A stretch of 64,000 nt of DNA from Ustilaginoidea virens (GCF_000687475.1 NC_057317.1:2170001-2234000); one strand, 5' to 3'; counted from the stretch's first letter, positions 1 through 11,650 are shown. The notes: generated from the sequence alone by a model not told the origin. Numbers and translations are program-made.

Positions 1-656
1 ATCGACTTGTCCTTCCTCCCCCATTCGATGTGCCCGGCCGCATCGATCCGCCTGCTTCTCTGATGCTGCTGTCTTCGATTTCCATACCGCCTTTTTTCTG
101 GTTTTGAAAGAGGGCAGTAAGGAGGAAACGCAGCCATTCAGCAGCTCGCAACCACCGCCGCCCTTCCTGCGCCTCGCGCCCAGGTACCCGCCCCCTTACC
201 CTTCTTCCAAGTGCCTAGCGGCAAAACGCGTCGCGTACCAACCACTCGACAACTTTTGGACGATCTGGCATTTGAGCAGTGCAAGTTTGCGGACTCGAAT
301 TGTCTTTTTTTCTTTTTTTCTTTTTTTTTTTTTCCAAGCAGATTTCAGTTGCGGGCGACAGCATCCTCGTCTGCGCTGAATCTCATCGGTGAGAAACCCC
401 TGCCACCTCCCCCCCCCCCCCCCCCTATCATTTTACTTGCGGGTTGTCGGTGTCTGGAGATTCGGCAGACCGTCTCTGGTGCATTGCAGTTACCTCTGGG
501 ACGGTTGCATGTACCCCAAAGGCCGGAAAGCATCATTCCTTCACTGTTGAGCACTCGTGGCCTCCCGAATACGCCCTTTCTTCCAATGCATAAATTGGTC
601 GATTGGCCCCCATAAAGTTGTTTTGCCTGCTAATGCCTGCATCCGTCTCTCGGGAC
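1..656. other. 5' region of the coiled-coil gene
   Basis: No protein gene is recognised here. The stretch holds a T-rich tract near 301-334 and a C run near 409-426. A branch-like TGCTAATGC at about 629-637 followed by GGGACTAG ending at 659 looks like the 3' end of an intron. This fits the next gene having an upstream leader or first coding exon whose donor I could not fix. ATG at 587 followed by a weak GT at 599 is one option; a purely untranslated first exon is another. Confidence 0.4.
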
Positions 657-659
657 TAG

Positions 660-3600
660 CTTGCAAAAACGTCGCTGCCTACGTTGTCGACGGCTCCTGC
701 TCCTGGTGCATCTGCACAGGAAGGCATTGGAGAATTTCGTTCTCAAGTTCCGTCGCCGAGTTCCCCAGCGTTGTCGACCACATCTACAGCTGACGGCGAC
801 GAAGACGATATTGAGACGTCTCCGGCCCTCCCTCCGCTTCCAGAACCGAAGCTCCCTGGGCGTGTAGCGCAACTATTGAGAACACCTCCCTCTGAGGTAG
901 GGGAAGACAGTCAGTTTGGCACTGCCAGCTGGGGCTCTCCTTACCCTCGGACTGACCACAACCTTCGTCGGCAAAGCTTCAGCAGCGAAGCCTCAGACGA
1001 CGACTCGCCTGTTCATCACTTGAGCATCGAAACCCGCTTTTTACGCCAGGCGGGAGACAGTTCTGCTCTGGAGCAATCCCAACCGACCATCAGTGCTGCT
1101 GCTGCTGTTCTTGCTAATAGGGCTAGAAGACAGCATCGTGGTCTTACGGAGGATTGGATTCGCACACACACTGCTGGCGTTGTTAACGTTGAGCCACGCC
1201 ATTGGTTCAGTGAAGGGAGCGACAGCGAGCACTCTTCAGTGAGCGGCTCCGAATTGGCTTGGTTCGAGGAAAGAAATCCCCAGACCCCCAGAGCAGCTCC
1301 GAAGCCGAGATCCAAGTCGCCAAAATCATCGCAACACGCGAGTAGACGATCTAGCCTCGAAACACTCAAGCCCACGTTGCCCCCAGTCGTAATAGCGGGG
1401 AACCAGGCAAGTAGTAACATGGCTGAGCCGGAGCTTCAGCAGGCCTCGCAAGAGGTTGACGCCGTCAAAATTAACCATGACACCACTGAGCTCTCTAAAC
1501 CTCCTGCAACACCAATCAAAGGCAAAGAGAAGTCTCCGGCCAAGGAACCTGCCATGACTCCTAGAATCAAGAAGAAGGTACCATGGAAAGGGAAGAATAT
1601 CATGGTTCTGATACCGGGCGACGACAGACGAGGCCTCCCTGGTGGTGCTCCCATGCCCCTTCGCCCACAGGAGGTCGAGAAAATGTTCGACTCCTGGAAA
1701 CAGCTTGGTTACAGTGTCGACGGATTCGATCTCTGGGTTGAAGGATACCAACCTCCTGGCACAGACGACTCGCAAAGTCGCAAAGATTGGCCCACCGACG
1801 ATGACATGTTTCGAGAAAGGGCCAACAACAGCTACAAGGTGCTGTTGCCGGATTTGAATGCCTGGAAAAATTACGTCGATGAGCTTCAGGAAGCTAAATT
1901 GCGGGCTTTGGGCGTCTCGTTTGCAGAGGAAGAACCTCCGGAGCCTTTAATATCCCCAACCACCAACCCGTCACGACAGGCTTCAGCACCGTGTCCTTCT
2001 CTTCCATTCTCGCCACCTATTCCAACGTCATCGGCATCCAGCACTCACGGTCTCTCGGGTTACCCATTCCCCCCGCAATTTCTCCCCGGAGTTGCCAGTC
2101 CCGGCCTCTCTTCTGGAGCGTCTCCTGTTTCTTTTGCTGCCGGAAAGTTCAATTCTCGACAGTCCATTTCGCTGCCCGCGGGGAACTCACCATTTCAGCT
2201 TACCCAGGCACAAGCATGGTCCAACCCAGCCGGCATCTTACATGGGCTGAATCGCACGGACTCTCCGCTTGCCACCCTGAACGGCATACTGCCTCCCCAA
2301 CCTCCATTCGGACTTGATGGACTCCAACAAGCAGGTAGCCCTGCCTTTGGCTTTCACCAGCGGCACCAGTCACTGCAGTATTTCCCGCAACAGATTGTCT
2401 CAATTGCATCCCCGCGACTCCAGGACGTGTGCGAAGACGATGAAGAGGAGCTGAGCAAGAGCCCATCAAAAACGCCCGAACCCGCTGGGCGTATTGGCGA
2501 CAATTTGCAGGCTGGAATCGAGGGCGCAGAGTATCATTTGGAAGAGCAACTGCGCAATCAGCTTGAACACGAGGATTATAATCCTCAATCTGCGGAAAGC
2601 ACGCGGCCTTTTGCTCCCATGCACAGCCTTGCTGCCTCGTCTCAAAACCCCACCATTGCTGAGCGATTCGCGAACGAACCAGGGAAGCCGTTGGAACTGC
2701 ACCATCCACGACCTCATTCTCGTGGTCACTCTCTGTCCCAGACTTTTTTCCGCGATCACGATGGCAACCAGGAGAATGTTGACGAGAACAACCTGCAGAA
2801 GCTTGGCTCGCTGAAAGAAAAGGACGAGGACGAGACGCAGGAGATTGAGACGAACCCTAGCAATCTGGGGACTCCTGTGCAAAACTTTGACTTTGCTACC
2901 GCTTTTGGACAGCACAAGAAAACTTCTTCCACCACCAGCAACCCCTGGCGAGAGCAACCGTCAGGTTCTAGTAGCGCGAGACACTCAAGCCATGGTAGCA
3001 AGCCGTCACTGTCCAAGCTCAATGTTCAGGCGCCCGAGTTCAAGTTCAACCCAACCACCTCTTCTGTCCCAGGAATGTACAATTTCTCGGCTGGTATCAA
3101 TTTCCAGCCTGCCGTCTTCCCAGCAGGTATTGGTGGTAGGCAAACCGACCTCCACCCACCTGTGGAACCTGACCAGATGGGGGATTCGGACTCGGGGCTT
3201 CAGATGTCGCCCAAACCCGTACCGCAATTTGGCGGCCTTTGTAGGATGCATGCCAGTGCCCCGTCATTCTCGCCCGGCCAAGTTGAATTCAGCTTCTCTA
3301 CATCCGGACCCAAGTTCCGCCCCGACGCTCCATCATTCACACCGTTCCAATCCCTCGCCAACGGCCCCGCCGCTGCACCAGCTCATACTGCGCGTCAAGA
3401 CTCTATTTTTGGCAACATCAATATTACCGCCAGCGATATCGTTCGTCCCGTGAAGAAGTCCAAGGCCATCCCCATCGTTAGACCGTCTAGCAGATCGTCT
3501 GCTACATCTGGCCATTTTGAACTGGAGTCTCAGGATGGCCCTAACGGTCGCCTCGCTGACGAATCCAGAGTCAAGCGCGCAAAGAGTGCAGCGCCTGACG

Positions 3601-6600
3601 AGGATGCACTTCCCATATTTGCCGAACGACCTGAGGAAGATGATGGAGTCTCTAATAAGCTCCATCCTAATGCAGCTCTGTCAAACAGAATCGAAGAGGA
3701 AGAGCATAGTGTTGGTGAAGACGTTTCTGTGGATGGGGAGCAGACGCTTCCCGTCGACACATCAACGTCCTCCATCCTCACGTCTGATCAACTTGATACG
3801 ATGGCCACAACTGCTGCCCCATCTGAGACATCGCCCGCTGAGGCGGCGGCCGAAAATTCGACACATTTCGATTTTGAACAGAAGGGTGAACCTCACAATC
3901 TGTTGCAAGCCCCATTAATTGGCGATGATCTCGAGTTCTTATCTGCTACGGCGACGCCATTTATTCCAGTTGGCGCGTCGCCCATTGCCCAACAGTCCCG
4001 CCGCATGTCGAACGATCGTAAAAAGAGAGAAGAGCCTGCAAAAGTACAAAACGAACAAGAGGAGATGGTTAGATCTTCCGCTGAGCCGGTTCAGCCGCCC
4101 CGCGTCAAGCTCACCCCCAAACCCAGAGGTCTCGCGGCCTCGCGGTTTGCCAAGGCTCAGTCACCTGCCGTTTTTGAGGTTCATCGACCTGAAGTCATCC
4201 AATCAGTTGAGAAAGAACTTGCGACTACCTCTCCCTTGCCAGAATCTTCTTGGAAAGGGCGGCCTTCTATCGACGCCAGGCAAGATCGGGAGCCCACATT
4301 CGAGGAAATTGACGCAGTCATGCAGCAAATGGAAACTGATCCCTCCGTGGGAGTCAACAAGACGCTCGAGTCTTCGCAATGGAAGCCACTGCCCAGCGAC
4401 GCGGTCGTCGCCGGCTCCGTTGAAGCGTGCCCACCCGCGGGTGAAGTTGCTCAGAAGCCCTCAAGGGACGTTGCGAGCCTTAAGCCTCGACAGTTTGGCG
4501 CAATTACGGCCAACACCCCTATACTGAGCACCGAGCCCGAAGATCCCTTCTTGGACCCACCAATCAGCCCCCGATCGCCTGAGCCTTCTAATGAGTTTGA
4601 CGAAGCTGAGGTTGCCAGTGAGCTTGCGAGTGACTGGGAAGGCACCTTCACGGAGGACGAGCACGAGAAGTTGGAGAACAGGGCCAACTTTTTCGACGGT
4701 CGGGTCAACGAGGTCGTCGGAAGCTTGCTGTCGTCCCGCTTGCAACCTCTTGAGAAGACTCTGGCATCGATTCAGGACTCACTGATGTCGAAGCGGCGTC
4801 CTCACCAGTCCACTCGCAGTGACATCCGTAGCGTCTCAGGTGACGTGCAAGATAGCGACGCTGATGATGAAGACGAGGAGCCAGCCCTTCAACGCTCAAT
4901 GAGTCCTCGCCGAGATCGCAGGATGGAGCAAATGCGTTTAGCCATGGCCGAAGTTCTTGCCAACCACCAGCGTAACCAAATAGCTGGTCCGGCTGCGGAC
5001 GAGAGAGAAACTGCCGTGGCTACTGACAACTCTATGGTAGTAAAGGCGCTCGAAGAAATGAAAGATCACCTGTCATCGAGCCTGAAATTAGCCACGCAAC
5101 CCCAACCTGAGGATCTCAACCTGCGCAAACGCGATTTTCTTTCTCCAGGGCCTGAGGAACATGCCCAGCAAAAGATTGCAGAGCTTCAGGCCATGATGAT
5201 GGATCTTGGCCAGCGTTTGGCCAGCGAGCAAAGCAAGACCGAAAGAGAGATCGTGGAGCGTCGTGCCGCAGAAGATGCGGCGGCTGAGCTCAACCGCAAA
5301 CTGCAAGCGGCCGAGACTCGTGTTGAGGTCGAGATTATCAACCGTAGCGTCTTCAATCAGCGTGTGACCGATCTGGAAGAGCGTCTCAGGATTCAGGAAG
5401 ATAAGACTGAAGAAGAAATCAAATCTCGGCGAAATGCCGAGGACAGGCTGTCCGAAGTGCAGCGACTACTCCGCATCTCGTCTGAAGAAGAGAATCGCCT
5501 CCGGGATGTTGTCGACGAAAAGGACGCCAGGATCAAGACGCTCGAACAACAGGGTGGCAAGAACGCCATGCGAATGACTCTGCTGGAGGCAGCCCAAAAC
5601 AACTCGGCCCAATCCCAGAGCGAAATGACGAACAGGGTCAACGCTCTTGAAGCAGATCTCAAGACTGTTCGTCAAGACAACAACCACTGGCGGCTAGAGG
5701 CAGAACGGGCTGACGAAAACGCCCGACGTGCGGCTGGAGAGCTGGCTCAAATCACGGAGGAGAACAAGCACCTGCAGAAGTCGCTTAACACGCTCGCGGT
5801 CCAGCTTGAAGAGAATGAAAGACTGCGCGAATCTTGGAGAAGCAAGTTTGTGTCTCTTCAAGAAGATATGGGACAAGCAGCTCGGGAGGTGGCCGAGGAG
5901 AACGCTCGTCGCATAAAGAGAGACCAGGCCATGCTAGCCAGGCAAGAGGTACTTGATGCCAGACTGCAGGCCGAGGCCAAGACTCGCGAGCGCCTCGAAG
6001 TTGAAATGGAAAGACTGCAGGACAATGAAAGATCTGGCATGCGTGCTGTCAATGAATGCAAGCGTCTCGAGGGCCTGCTCAGCGACCTGCGAACTGAGAA
6101 CCACAAGCTGCAACAGACTGCTTCCCGCTACCAGCGAGAGTTTGAAGAGGCTCGCGAATCTGGAGTCAGCGAGATCAAGAGAACCCGCATGGCGTTGCAG
6201 ACAGAAATAGATGCCGCCAACAACCAGGTTAACGTTATTCGCGAGGAGCTCGAGGAACAAAACTCCAAGCTGCGGACGGAGCTGGACAACGTGAAACTCG
6301 ATGCTGATACTTTCAAGGCTCAGAGCGAGATGCTCCTCGAGGCGGCCCAGTCCACCAAGGTTGCCGAGCTAGAAGCTGTCCGGTGCAGTCACCAGAACGA
6401 GATTGAGGACATGCAGGCCCGGTACGAGCGCCAGATCAACAATGCCACGGATGATGCTTCGCGAATGGAGCAGCAACTTCTCGAGCGCCTCAGCCTCTCA
6501 TCCTCAAAGATTGAGCATCTCCAAGACCGTATTTTGCATCTTGAAGACAAGTTGGAAATTGCCAAGCAGGCTGCCGCTGCGGCGGCGCAAGCAGCAAAGA

Positions 6601-7541
6601 CGACAAGCGTTGAGCCCGGTGGTGCCGCTTCATCTCTTCCTGCGGCGGCTGTCCCGCCCAGACGAGGATCAAAGTCTGCTGGCGCCCCCGAGAAGATCTC
6701 GCCTCAGGCCCTTCGAGAGTCCATCATGGTTCTCCAGGAACAGCTTCAGGAGCGCGAGCAACGCATCGAGGATCTTGAGCAGTCTCTTTCCAAGGCTGAC
6801 CCTGAGGCGGCGTGCAAAATCTCGAAACGCGATGACGAGATCAGCTGGCTGCGTGAACTTCTGGCTGTAAGACACGGCGACCTTCAGGACATTATCAATG
6901 CTTTATCCCGAGACCATTACGACCGGGACCGAGCCAAGGACGCCGCGATTCGACTGAAGGCCAACCTGCAGATGGAAGAACAGGAGCGCGAAAGAGCCAT
7001 GAACGGGGGGTCATCGATTAGCCTGCCCAACATTGCGCAGAGCTTTCAAGCTGCCACTCCTCGCGTGGCCCAGACCATTGGCCCGATCGCGGCTGCTTGG
7101 GGCAACTGGCGCAAGTCGAACCAACCGAGCTTCCGCAACATCTCGGGTGTCCTGTCGTCTCCCTCGTATGGGAACAGCGCCACTCCCTCCAAGAGTAGGA
7201 CAAGCCCCGGACCGCAGAGCAGTTTGCTGAGCGGTCTTTTGACGCCACCGACCTCGGGCCTGCGGCAGACGCCGATATCTGACAGCAAGCCGCAGCCCAC
7301 GGCTTTTGCTAGGACTGGCCGTCGGTACACGCCGCAGAGCAACTCGATGGGTCGCGTCCGTGGCGAGTCGAGCAGCTCTGGAGCGTCAGACCTCATGCCA
7401 GCCATCCCCGACACACCACAACGCCAGCACCAAGAGCGCGGTGAGCAACCCAGAACGCCACCAATGATGGGCGAGAACGGCTATGATTCCGACGCTCAGC
7501 CTGGTGACTTTGATGACCGCGACTTCTTTGAAGAGGATTGA
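660..7541 (+). CDS. Giant coiled-coil protein, conserved in filamentous fungi
   Basis: The frame is open from just after a TAG at 657-659 to TGA at 7539-7541, about 2290 residues without an intron. There is no ATG near the 5' end of the open frame (the first plausible codon at 684 is TTG), so the true start probably lies in an upstream exon spliced to the acceptor at about 659. Residues 1-290 are Ser/Pro-rich and look disordered. A conserved-looking block follows at about 296-420, beginning VPWKGKNIMVLIPGDD. Residues about 420-1480 are low-complexity with acidic patches. Residues about 1490-1975 and 2010-2100 are heptad-rich Glu/Lys/Arg/Gln coiled coil, and the tail is Ser/Thr/Pro-rich. Such proteins are often auto-annotated as 'myosin class II heavy chain', but I see no motor domain and no P-loop. 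A scaffold or cytoskeleton-linked role is only inference from the long rod. Confidence 0.85.
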   Translation, partial: LAKTSLPTLSTAPAPGASAQEGIGEFRSQVPSPSSPALSTTSTADGDEDDIETSPALPPLPEPKLPGRVAQLLRTPPSEVGEDSQFGTASWGSPYPRTDHNLRRQSFSSEASDDDSPVHHLSIETRFLRQAGDSSALEQSQPTISAAAAVLANRARRQHRGLTEDWIRTHTAGVVNVEPRHWFSEGSDSEHSSVSGSELAWFEERNPQTPRAAPKPRSKSPKSSQHASRRSSLETLKPTLPPVVIAGNQASSNMAEPELQQASQEVDAVKINHDTTELSKPPATPIKGKEKSPAKEPAMTPRIKKKVPWKGKNIMVLIPGDDRRGLPGGAPMPLRPQEVEKMFDSWKQLGYSVDGFDLWVEGYQPPGTDDSQSRKDWPTDDDMFRERANNSYKVLLPDLNAWKNYVDELQEAKLRALGVSFAEEEPPEPLISPTTNPSRQASAPCPSLPFSPPIPTSSASSTHGLSGYPFPPQFLPGVASPGLSSGASPVSFAAGKFNSRQSISLPAGNSPFQLTQAQAWSNPAGILHGLNRTDSPLATLNGILPPQPPFGLDGLQQAGSPAFGFHQRHQSLQYFPQQIVSIASPRLQDVCEDDEEELSKSPSKTPEPAGRIGDNLQAGIEGAEYHLEEQLRNQLEHEDYNPQSAESTRPFAPMHSLAASSQNPTIAERFANEPGKPLELHHPRPHSRGHSLSQTFFRDHDGNQENVDENNLQKLGSLKEKDEDETQEIETNPSNLGTPVQNFDFATAFGQHKKTSSTTSNPWREQPSGSSSARHSSHGSKPSLSKLNVQAPEFKFNPTTSSVPGMYNFSAGINFQPAVFPAGIGGRQTDLHPPVEPDQMGDSDSGLQMSPKPVPQFGGLCRMHASAPSFSPGQVEFSFSTSGPKFRPDAPSFTPFQSLANGPAAAPAHTARQDSIFGNINITASDIVRPVKKSKAIPIVRPSSRSSATSGHFELESQDGPNGRLADESRVKRAKSAAPDEDALPIFAERPEEDDGVSNKLHPNAALSNRIEEEEHSVGEDVSVDGEQTLPVDTSTSSILTSDQLDTMATTAAPSETSPAEAAAENSTHFDFEQKGEPHNLLQAPLIGDDLEFLSATATPFIPVGASPIAQQSRRMSNDRKKREEPAKVQNEQEEMVRSSAEPVQPPRVKLTPKPRGLAASRFAKAQSPAVFEVHRPEVIQSVEKELATTSPLPESSWKGRPSIDARQDREPTFEEIDAVMQQMETDPSVGVNKTLESSQWKPLPSDAVVAGSVEACPPAGEVAQKPSRDVASLKPRQFGAITANTPILSTEPEDPFLDPPISPRSPEPSNEFDEAEVASELASDWEGTFTEDEHEKLENRANFFDGRVNEVVGSLLSSRLQPLEKTLASIQDSLMSKRRPHQSTRSDIRSVSGDVQDSDADDEDEEPALQRSMSPRRDRRMEQMRLAMAEVLANHQRNQIAGPAADERETAVATDNSMVVKALEEMKDHLSSSLKLATQPQPEDLNLRKRDFLSPGPEEHAQQKIAELQAMMMDLGQRLASEQSKTEREIVERRAAEDAAAELNRKLQAAETRVEVEIINRSVFNQRVTDLEERLRIQEDKTEEEIKSRRNAEDRLSEVQRLLRISSEEENRLRDVVDEKDARIKTLEQQGGKNAMRMTLLEAAQNNSAQSQSEMTNRVNALEADLKTVRQDNNHWRLEAERADENARRAAGELAQITEENKHLQKSLNTLAVQLEENERLRESWRSKFVSLQEDMGQAAREVAEENARRIKRDQAMLARQEVLDARLQAEAKTRERLEVEMERLQDNERSGMRAVNECKRLEGLLSDLRTENHKLQQTASRYQREFEEARESGVSEIKRTRMALQTEIDAANNQVNVIREELEEQNSKLRTELDNVKLDADTFKAQSEMLLEAAQSTKVAELEAVRCSHQNEIEDMQARYERQINNATDDASRMEQQLLERLSLSSSKIEHLQDRILHLEDKLEIAKQAAAAAAQAAKTTSVEPGGAASSLPAAAVPPRRGSKSAGAPEKISPQALRESIMVLQEQLQEREQRIEDLEQSLSKADPEAACKISKRDDEISWLRELLAVRHGDLQDIINALSRDHYDRDRAKDAAIRLKANLQMEEQERERAMNGGSSISLPNIAQSFQAATPRVAQTIGPIAAAWGNWRKSNQPSFRNISGVLSSPSYGNSATPSKSRTSPGPQSSLLSGLLTPPTSGLRQTPISDSKPQPTAFARTGRRYTPQSNSMGRVRGESSSSGASDLMPAIPDTPQRQHQERGEQPRTPPMMGENGYDSDAQPGDFDDRDFFEED

Positions 7542-8748
7542 GCGACTTTGGGTGTCGCAAGCTCCGTTGCGTTTTTTTTTTCTTTTTTGGATTTTTTCTT
7601 CTCAATTTTTTTTTGACTTCGACAGGTTGGGGGCGAATGAAGGTGTGATAACGGGATGAAACGGCCTGCAAGATAAATGTGTGGCCACACTGGGCTTGGC
7701 TCTGCACACATGGATTATTTGTTCTCGGAAACTGTTTTTCTTTTCGACCATTTTGTTTTCCTTTGTTGCCGACACACTTCCTCCCCTACAGTACGAGAGA
7801 AGTGAGCGAGTGGTCTTGTCTTGTTCGGACGCTTGTTTTGCAATCAGATTGCAGCTTCCCCCGTCTTTCTCTTGTTGCTCCATGTCTCTTTCTTTTTCCT
7901 TCCTTTTTTTTCTCTTTTTTCTTCCTTTTTTTTTCCGGATTTTCTCCTGTCTTTTCTTCTTCATGCAAGACAAAGGGCCTTACTATACCAGAATGCGAAA
8001 AATCACACCCTAGAAAAAGATACCCCCCCCGTTTGAATGTTATTTCCTTCACTTCATTTCCTCTCCTCCTGTTCTTGGCCAGCTCCCTCTGATGGCAAAG
8101 AGAGCCAAGCGACTGGGAATCGAGCAGGGCTTTGTTTTTATTCCGTGAGGTTGGTTCAATAAAGAAGATCAGAAATCACTTTGCAAGCATCAGCGTGTGA
8201 ATGGTTTGATTCTCGAGTTTGTCGCGCCTGATTTTACTCTGTTTCGTTCCTTTCTTTGAAAAACAACCCTTAACCTAATTTATTGTGCTATTTACCGGTA
8301 TTTGCCCTCGCGTCTTTTTTTCTCTCTTTTTTTTTCTGTTTTTGTTTTTTTTCTTTACGATTCTGAAACTTTGGAGCTTTGAGCATAGCGTTTTTGGAAA
8401 GGTCGGACGGATGCAATCACTCGTTAGTAAAGACCATGTCGTGAGACTTGGCGCCCATAGATTAGGTAGTAATAGTCCATTCATGTTGCATAGCAGAGGC
8501 ACTAGTCATGACATCTTTACAACTACGTCGCGGCTTTATTGGTCCATGACGTAGCCAACAAAAAAAGAAGAACAGGGCAGAAAAGGAAAAAGAGGAAATG
8601 AAGAAGAAGAAAAGGAAAGAAAGGGAAAAAAAAAAAATCAGGGGAAACAGTTGCCTAACAATTGCCTAACAAAAGTGATAAAGACGTTGCACAAGCAGGG
8701 AACAGCAAATTGTCTTGACAAAACCGGGTCATACCCCTCGCAGCTCGT
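7542..8748. other. Convergent 3' intergenic region, pyrimidine-rich
   Basis: This lies between two convergent genes, the coiled-coil gene on + and the SRP receptor gene on -. It is dominated by T/C-rich tracts near 7570-7615, 7880-7960 and 8310-8360 and a purine-rich tract near 8560-8640. The open frames here are low-complexity and lack splice or start context. It probably holds the two 3' UTRs; no RNA gene was recognised. Confidence 0.6.
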
Positions 8749-10916
8749 TTAGTTGGCACTCAAGAGCTTCTCGACGGCCCATTTGACGCTGAAATTCCTC
8801 AGGTCGGAGTAGTGTTGGCCTACCCCGACAAAGAGGACGGGCACGTTTGTAGCGTGGACGAGACTAACCAGCGTGCCGACCATGTCTCCGACGGTGTCGC
8901 ACTTGGAGATGATGAAGCCGTCGAGGGAACGGGCTGAGCCGAATGCGGCGTTGAAGTTGCGCGCCTGGGCGACCGAGTCTGTGCCAACGAGGGCCTGCAA
9001 AAGCGTCAGCGAGACAATGGAGAACGAAAGGGCTCGGGGCGGGACGGGAGAGGAGAGGAGACAGAGGACAAGCAGGGGTCAGATATACCTCTCCCACCAT
9101 GAGAATCTTGTCTGGCTGAGCAAACTTGGCAAACTTGTCCAGGGATGACATGAGGCGCTGGTCGTTGTGCCGCCGGCCCGCCGTGTCGATGAGCACAACG
9201 TCGTATGCTTGGTGCGAAGCGTGCGCGACTGCGTCCTTGGCCACCGCGGCGGCGTCCTTGCCGTAGCCTTTCTGGTAGAGCTCGACCTGGCCGCCTTCCC
9301 GGGCGGTCAACTCCTTGAGGTTGCGCACGTGGACAGCCAGTTGCTCCACCGCGCCGGAGCGGAAGGTGTCGCCCGCGACGACGAGGACCTTGTACCTGTT
9401 CTGGAGGAGGAAAAAGCATATCTTGGACAGGTTGGTCGACTTGCCGACCCCGTTGACGCCGACAATGGAGATGACGTAGGGGCGGGGCCGGCGGAGGGAG
9501 GTAGGGGCCGGCGAGGTGACGGAGTCGATTTCGCGCAGGAGATCGAGCGACGAGGTGGGCGTCAGCATCTTGGTGAGCGACGACTCCATGGCGGACTGGA
9601 TCCTCGACTTGATGCCTTCGAAGGAGCCCGTCTTGACGCCCACGAGCTCCTTTTGGACGCCTTGGCAGAGGCGGACGGCGGCTTCGCGTGCGACGTTTTT
9701 GCGCAGCAGGTGCTCTTCCATGCCCTTCATTGCGTCTTCGAGGTCTTCCTTGGTGAGCGTCTTGCCGCCGACGACGTTGCGGAACATGCCGCTGATGACG
9801 TTGACGCTCGTGCCCAGAATGCCGGTCCTGGTTCCTGCCTTGGCGGCGGCAGCGGCGGCCGCCGCTTCTTTGTCGGCCTCGACGGAGGCGAGCATGTCGT
9901 GAACTTCGTCGCCGAGATCCTTGAGGACAAACTTGCCCTTTGTGGTGCTTCCCCATGCGGCCGTGGGAACCACGCCGGTTCGGCCAGTCTCTGGTTTCGC
10001 GTCGCTGGCGGACTCTGTTTGGTTCGAGTAGTCCAGACGCAGGTTGGGCTCGTCTTCCCCTGCCGTGCCGTCGTCGTTCCAGGTACGGTTCGCCTTCCTG
10101 GCGCCCTTTTTGGCGAGTCTGGTGGAAGACTCGTCTCCGGACGAAGCCGGCGCCGACGCAGACACATTGTTCCTTGACTTGCGAGCGCGGCGAGACATCT
10201 TGGCCACGGGGCCAGCCTTGGCCACCAGTAGGTTGCTTGGGGTCGGCGTTGACGGCCGGGACGTGTTCGGCGTAGCTACAGGACTTGAGTCATTTGACGT
10301 GCCTTCGTCTTGAACGCCGTTGATGTGGCTGCGGCGGCCGCGGTAGGTTAAGCCAGGAGCCGGGGGGCTCTCGTCGACGGAGAGGTCTGCATGTTGCGCC
10401 AGCGGGGGACTGCTTGCGCTCGAGGCGTCCAGCTCCTGCAACTGCTGGTCAAAGTACTTGTCGAAACCGGCGCACTCGACAATGGTGGTGTGCGGCTTGG
10501 TGAGCTGCTCGCCGTACAGGTTGACAAAGATGGTCTTGATGTTGTCGACGAGCTTATCGACCCAAGAGAGGTGCAGCAGAGATCTGTAGACGGCCTGAAA
10601 AGATCCCGCGGTGTTAAGTAAGCAACTGTGTGTGGTGGCAAGAGGACCGCGCGCTTGCTGGGAGACGAGACGCTTTGCTTACCACAAAGATGACGCCGAG
10701 TTCCTTGACAACGGTCCATTTCAAGGTGTGCTGGTCGCTCTTGTATACGGGATTGGAGGGGGCGGATGGCGAGTCTTTCAGCGCGGAGCGGCCGCTCTTC
10801 TCTTCGATGAACGTGTCGGCGATGAAGCTGTTAATAATGGGCGATTTGAGAGGCGCATATGTCCTGGACCAGAGGACGACGCCAGATGTGGTGATGATCT
10901 CGAACGTGTCCAGCAT
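8749..10916 (-). CDS. SRP101: Signal recognition particle receptor subunit alpha
   Basis: Three exons are read on the minus strand: 10916-10683, 10594-9089 and 8994-8749. Introns are 88 and 94 nt with GTAAGC and GTATAT donors and CAG acceptors, all phase 0, giving 661 aa (usual family size about 620-650). Residues 1-150 look like the longin-type SRX domain that binds SRP receptor beta. A charged linker follows, then the NG GTPase domain. The P-loop GVNGVGKST is near residue 456, DTAGRR near 548, and SKCD (in place of the common TKCD/TKFD) near 610. The C-terminus NFSVKWAVEKLL is typical. It docks SRP-ribosome complexes at the ER membrane for cotranslational translocation. The gene is divergent from YIF1, sharing about 0.7 kb of upstream DNA. 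Identification is firm; exon edges are by hand. Confidence 0.95.
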
Positions 10917-11650
10917 GGTTGTCGTTTCGTGTGCGGCGCAGCCAAGCCGAGCCCCCCGCGCAGCGAACTTGGGAGGGAAGCCAGTGCCGGACGACCATGG
11001 GCTGTGGACAAGAAAAGGGAGAACAGACGGCGAAAATCGGAGAGCGGGCTGAGCGAGGCAGTTGTTGCGAGACAGACTGCTTGCTACGTTGCTTGCGATG
11101 TTGCTTGCTGCTTTGCTTGCTGCTTTGCTTGCTGCTTTGCTTGCTTGGTTATGAAGGAGCGAGAGCGAGCACCAGGGTTTTCAGCCACGCGGCCGGTGGC
11201 TGGGCTGCTAGCCCAGGTAGGTACACGGTACCACGACAGAGTACGGAGCAAGCTACCTCCTACATGCCTTCTAGAGGTATGGAGTACGGACTACCGGCGG
11301 GAAGAAATCGATTCGACTTTGCTAGGGCTGGGCTGGGCTGCCCCACCTCATTCTCGCCGGGGGGCCCCACTCGGGACTGGCGGTCTTGGACGGCGGCGAC
11401 CTTTCTGCACAGCCACAAACCGCTGGCATCCCCCATCCGACCACATTTCCTCATCAGCCTCAACGACTTTCTGCCGGCACGACGGTTCTCCATAGCGTGT
11501 GCTCCGAGTCACGACGACGAAACATGCTGTAGCTGCCACTCGCCGCCTCGCAGTCGCAATCAAATCCCCATCCGCCTCGCTTCTCCCGTCCTTTTCGTCA
11601 CGCACGCACGCACGCACACCCTCTCTCCATAAAACTCGCCGTCGTCCATC
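10917..11650. promoter_or_regulatory. Divergent promoter region of SRP101 and YIF1
   Basis: The two start codons face away from each other across 734 nt, so this must contain both promoters. It includes a 12-bp tandem repeat (TTGCTTGCTGCT type) at about 11080-11147 and single GGAGTACGGA-type elements near 11277-11290. A CACGCACGCACGCACAC run lies shortly before the YIF1 ATG. No TATA box was assigned. Confidence 0.5.
11080..11147. repeat. 12-bp tandem repeat TTGCTTGCTGCT
   Basis: About five imperfect copies of a GCTTGCTGCTTT unit lie in tandem within the divergent promoter between the SRP receptor and YIF1 genes. The copies nearest 11101-11147 are almost perfect and those before 11100 are degenerate. 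Confidence 0.7.

Noticed and set aside
9167..10177. 336-codon open frame on + over the SRP receptor gene, and a 316-codon frame on -
   Set aside because: Shadows of the GC-rich SRP receptor exon, whose GTPase motifs are unambiguous.
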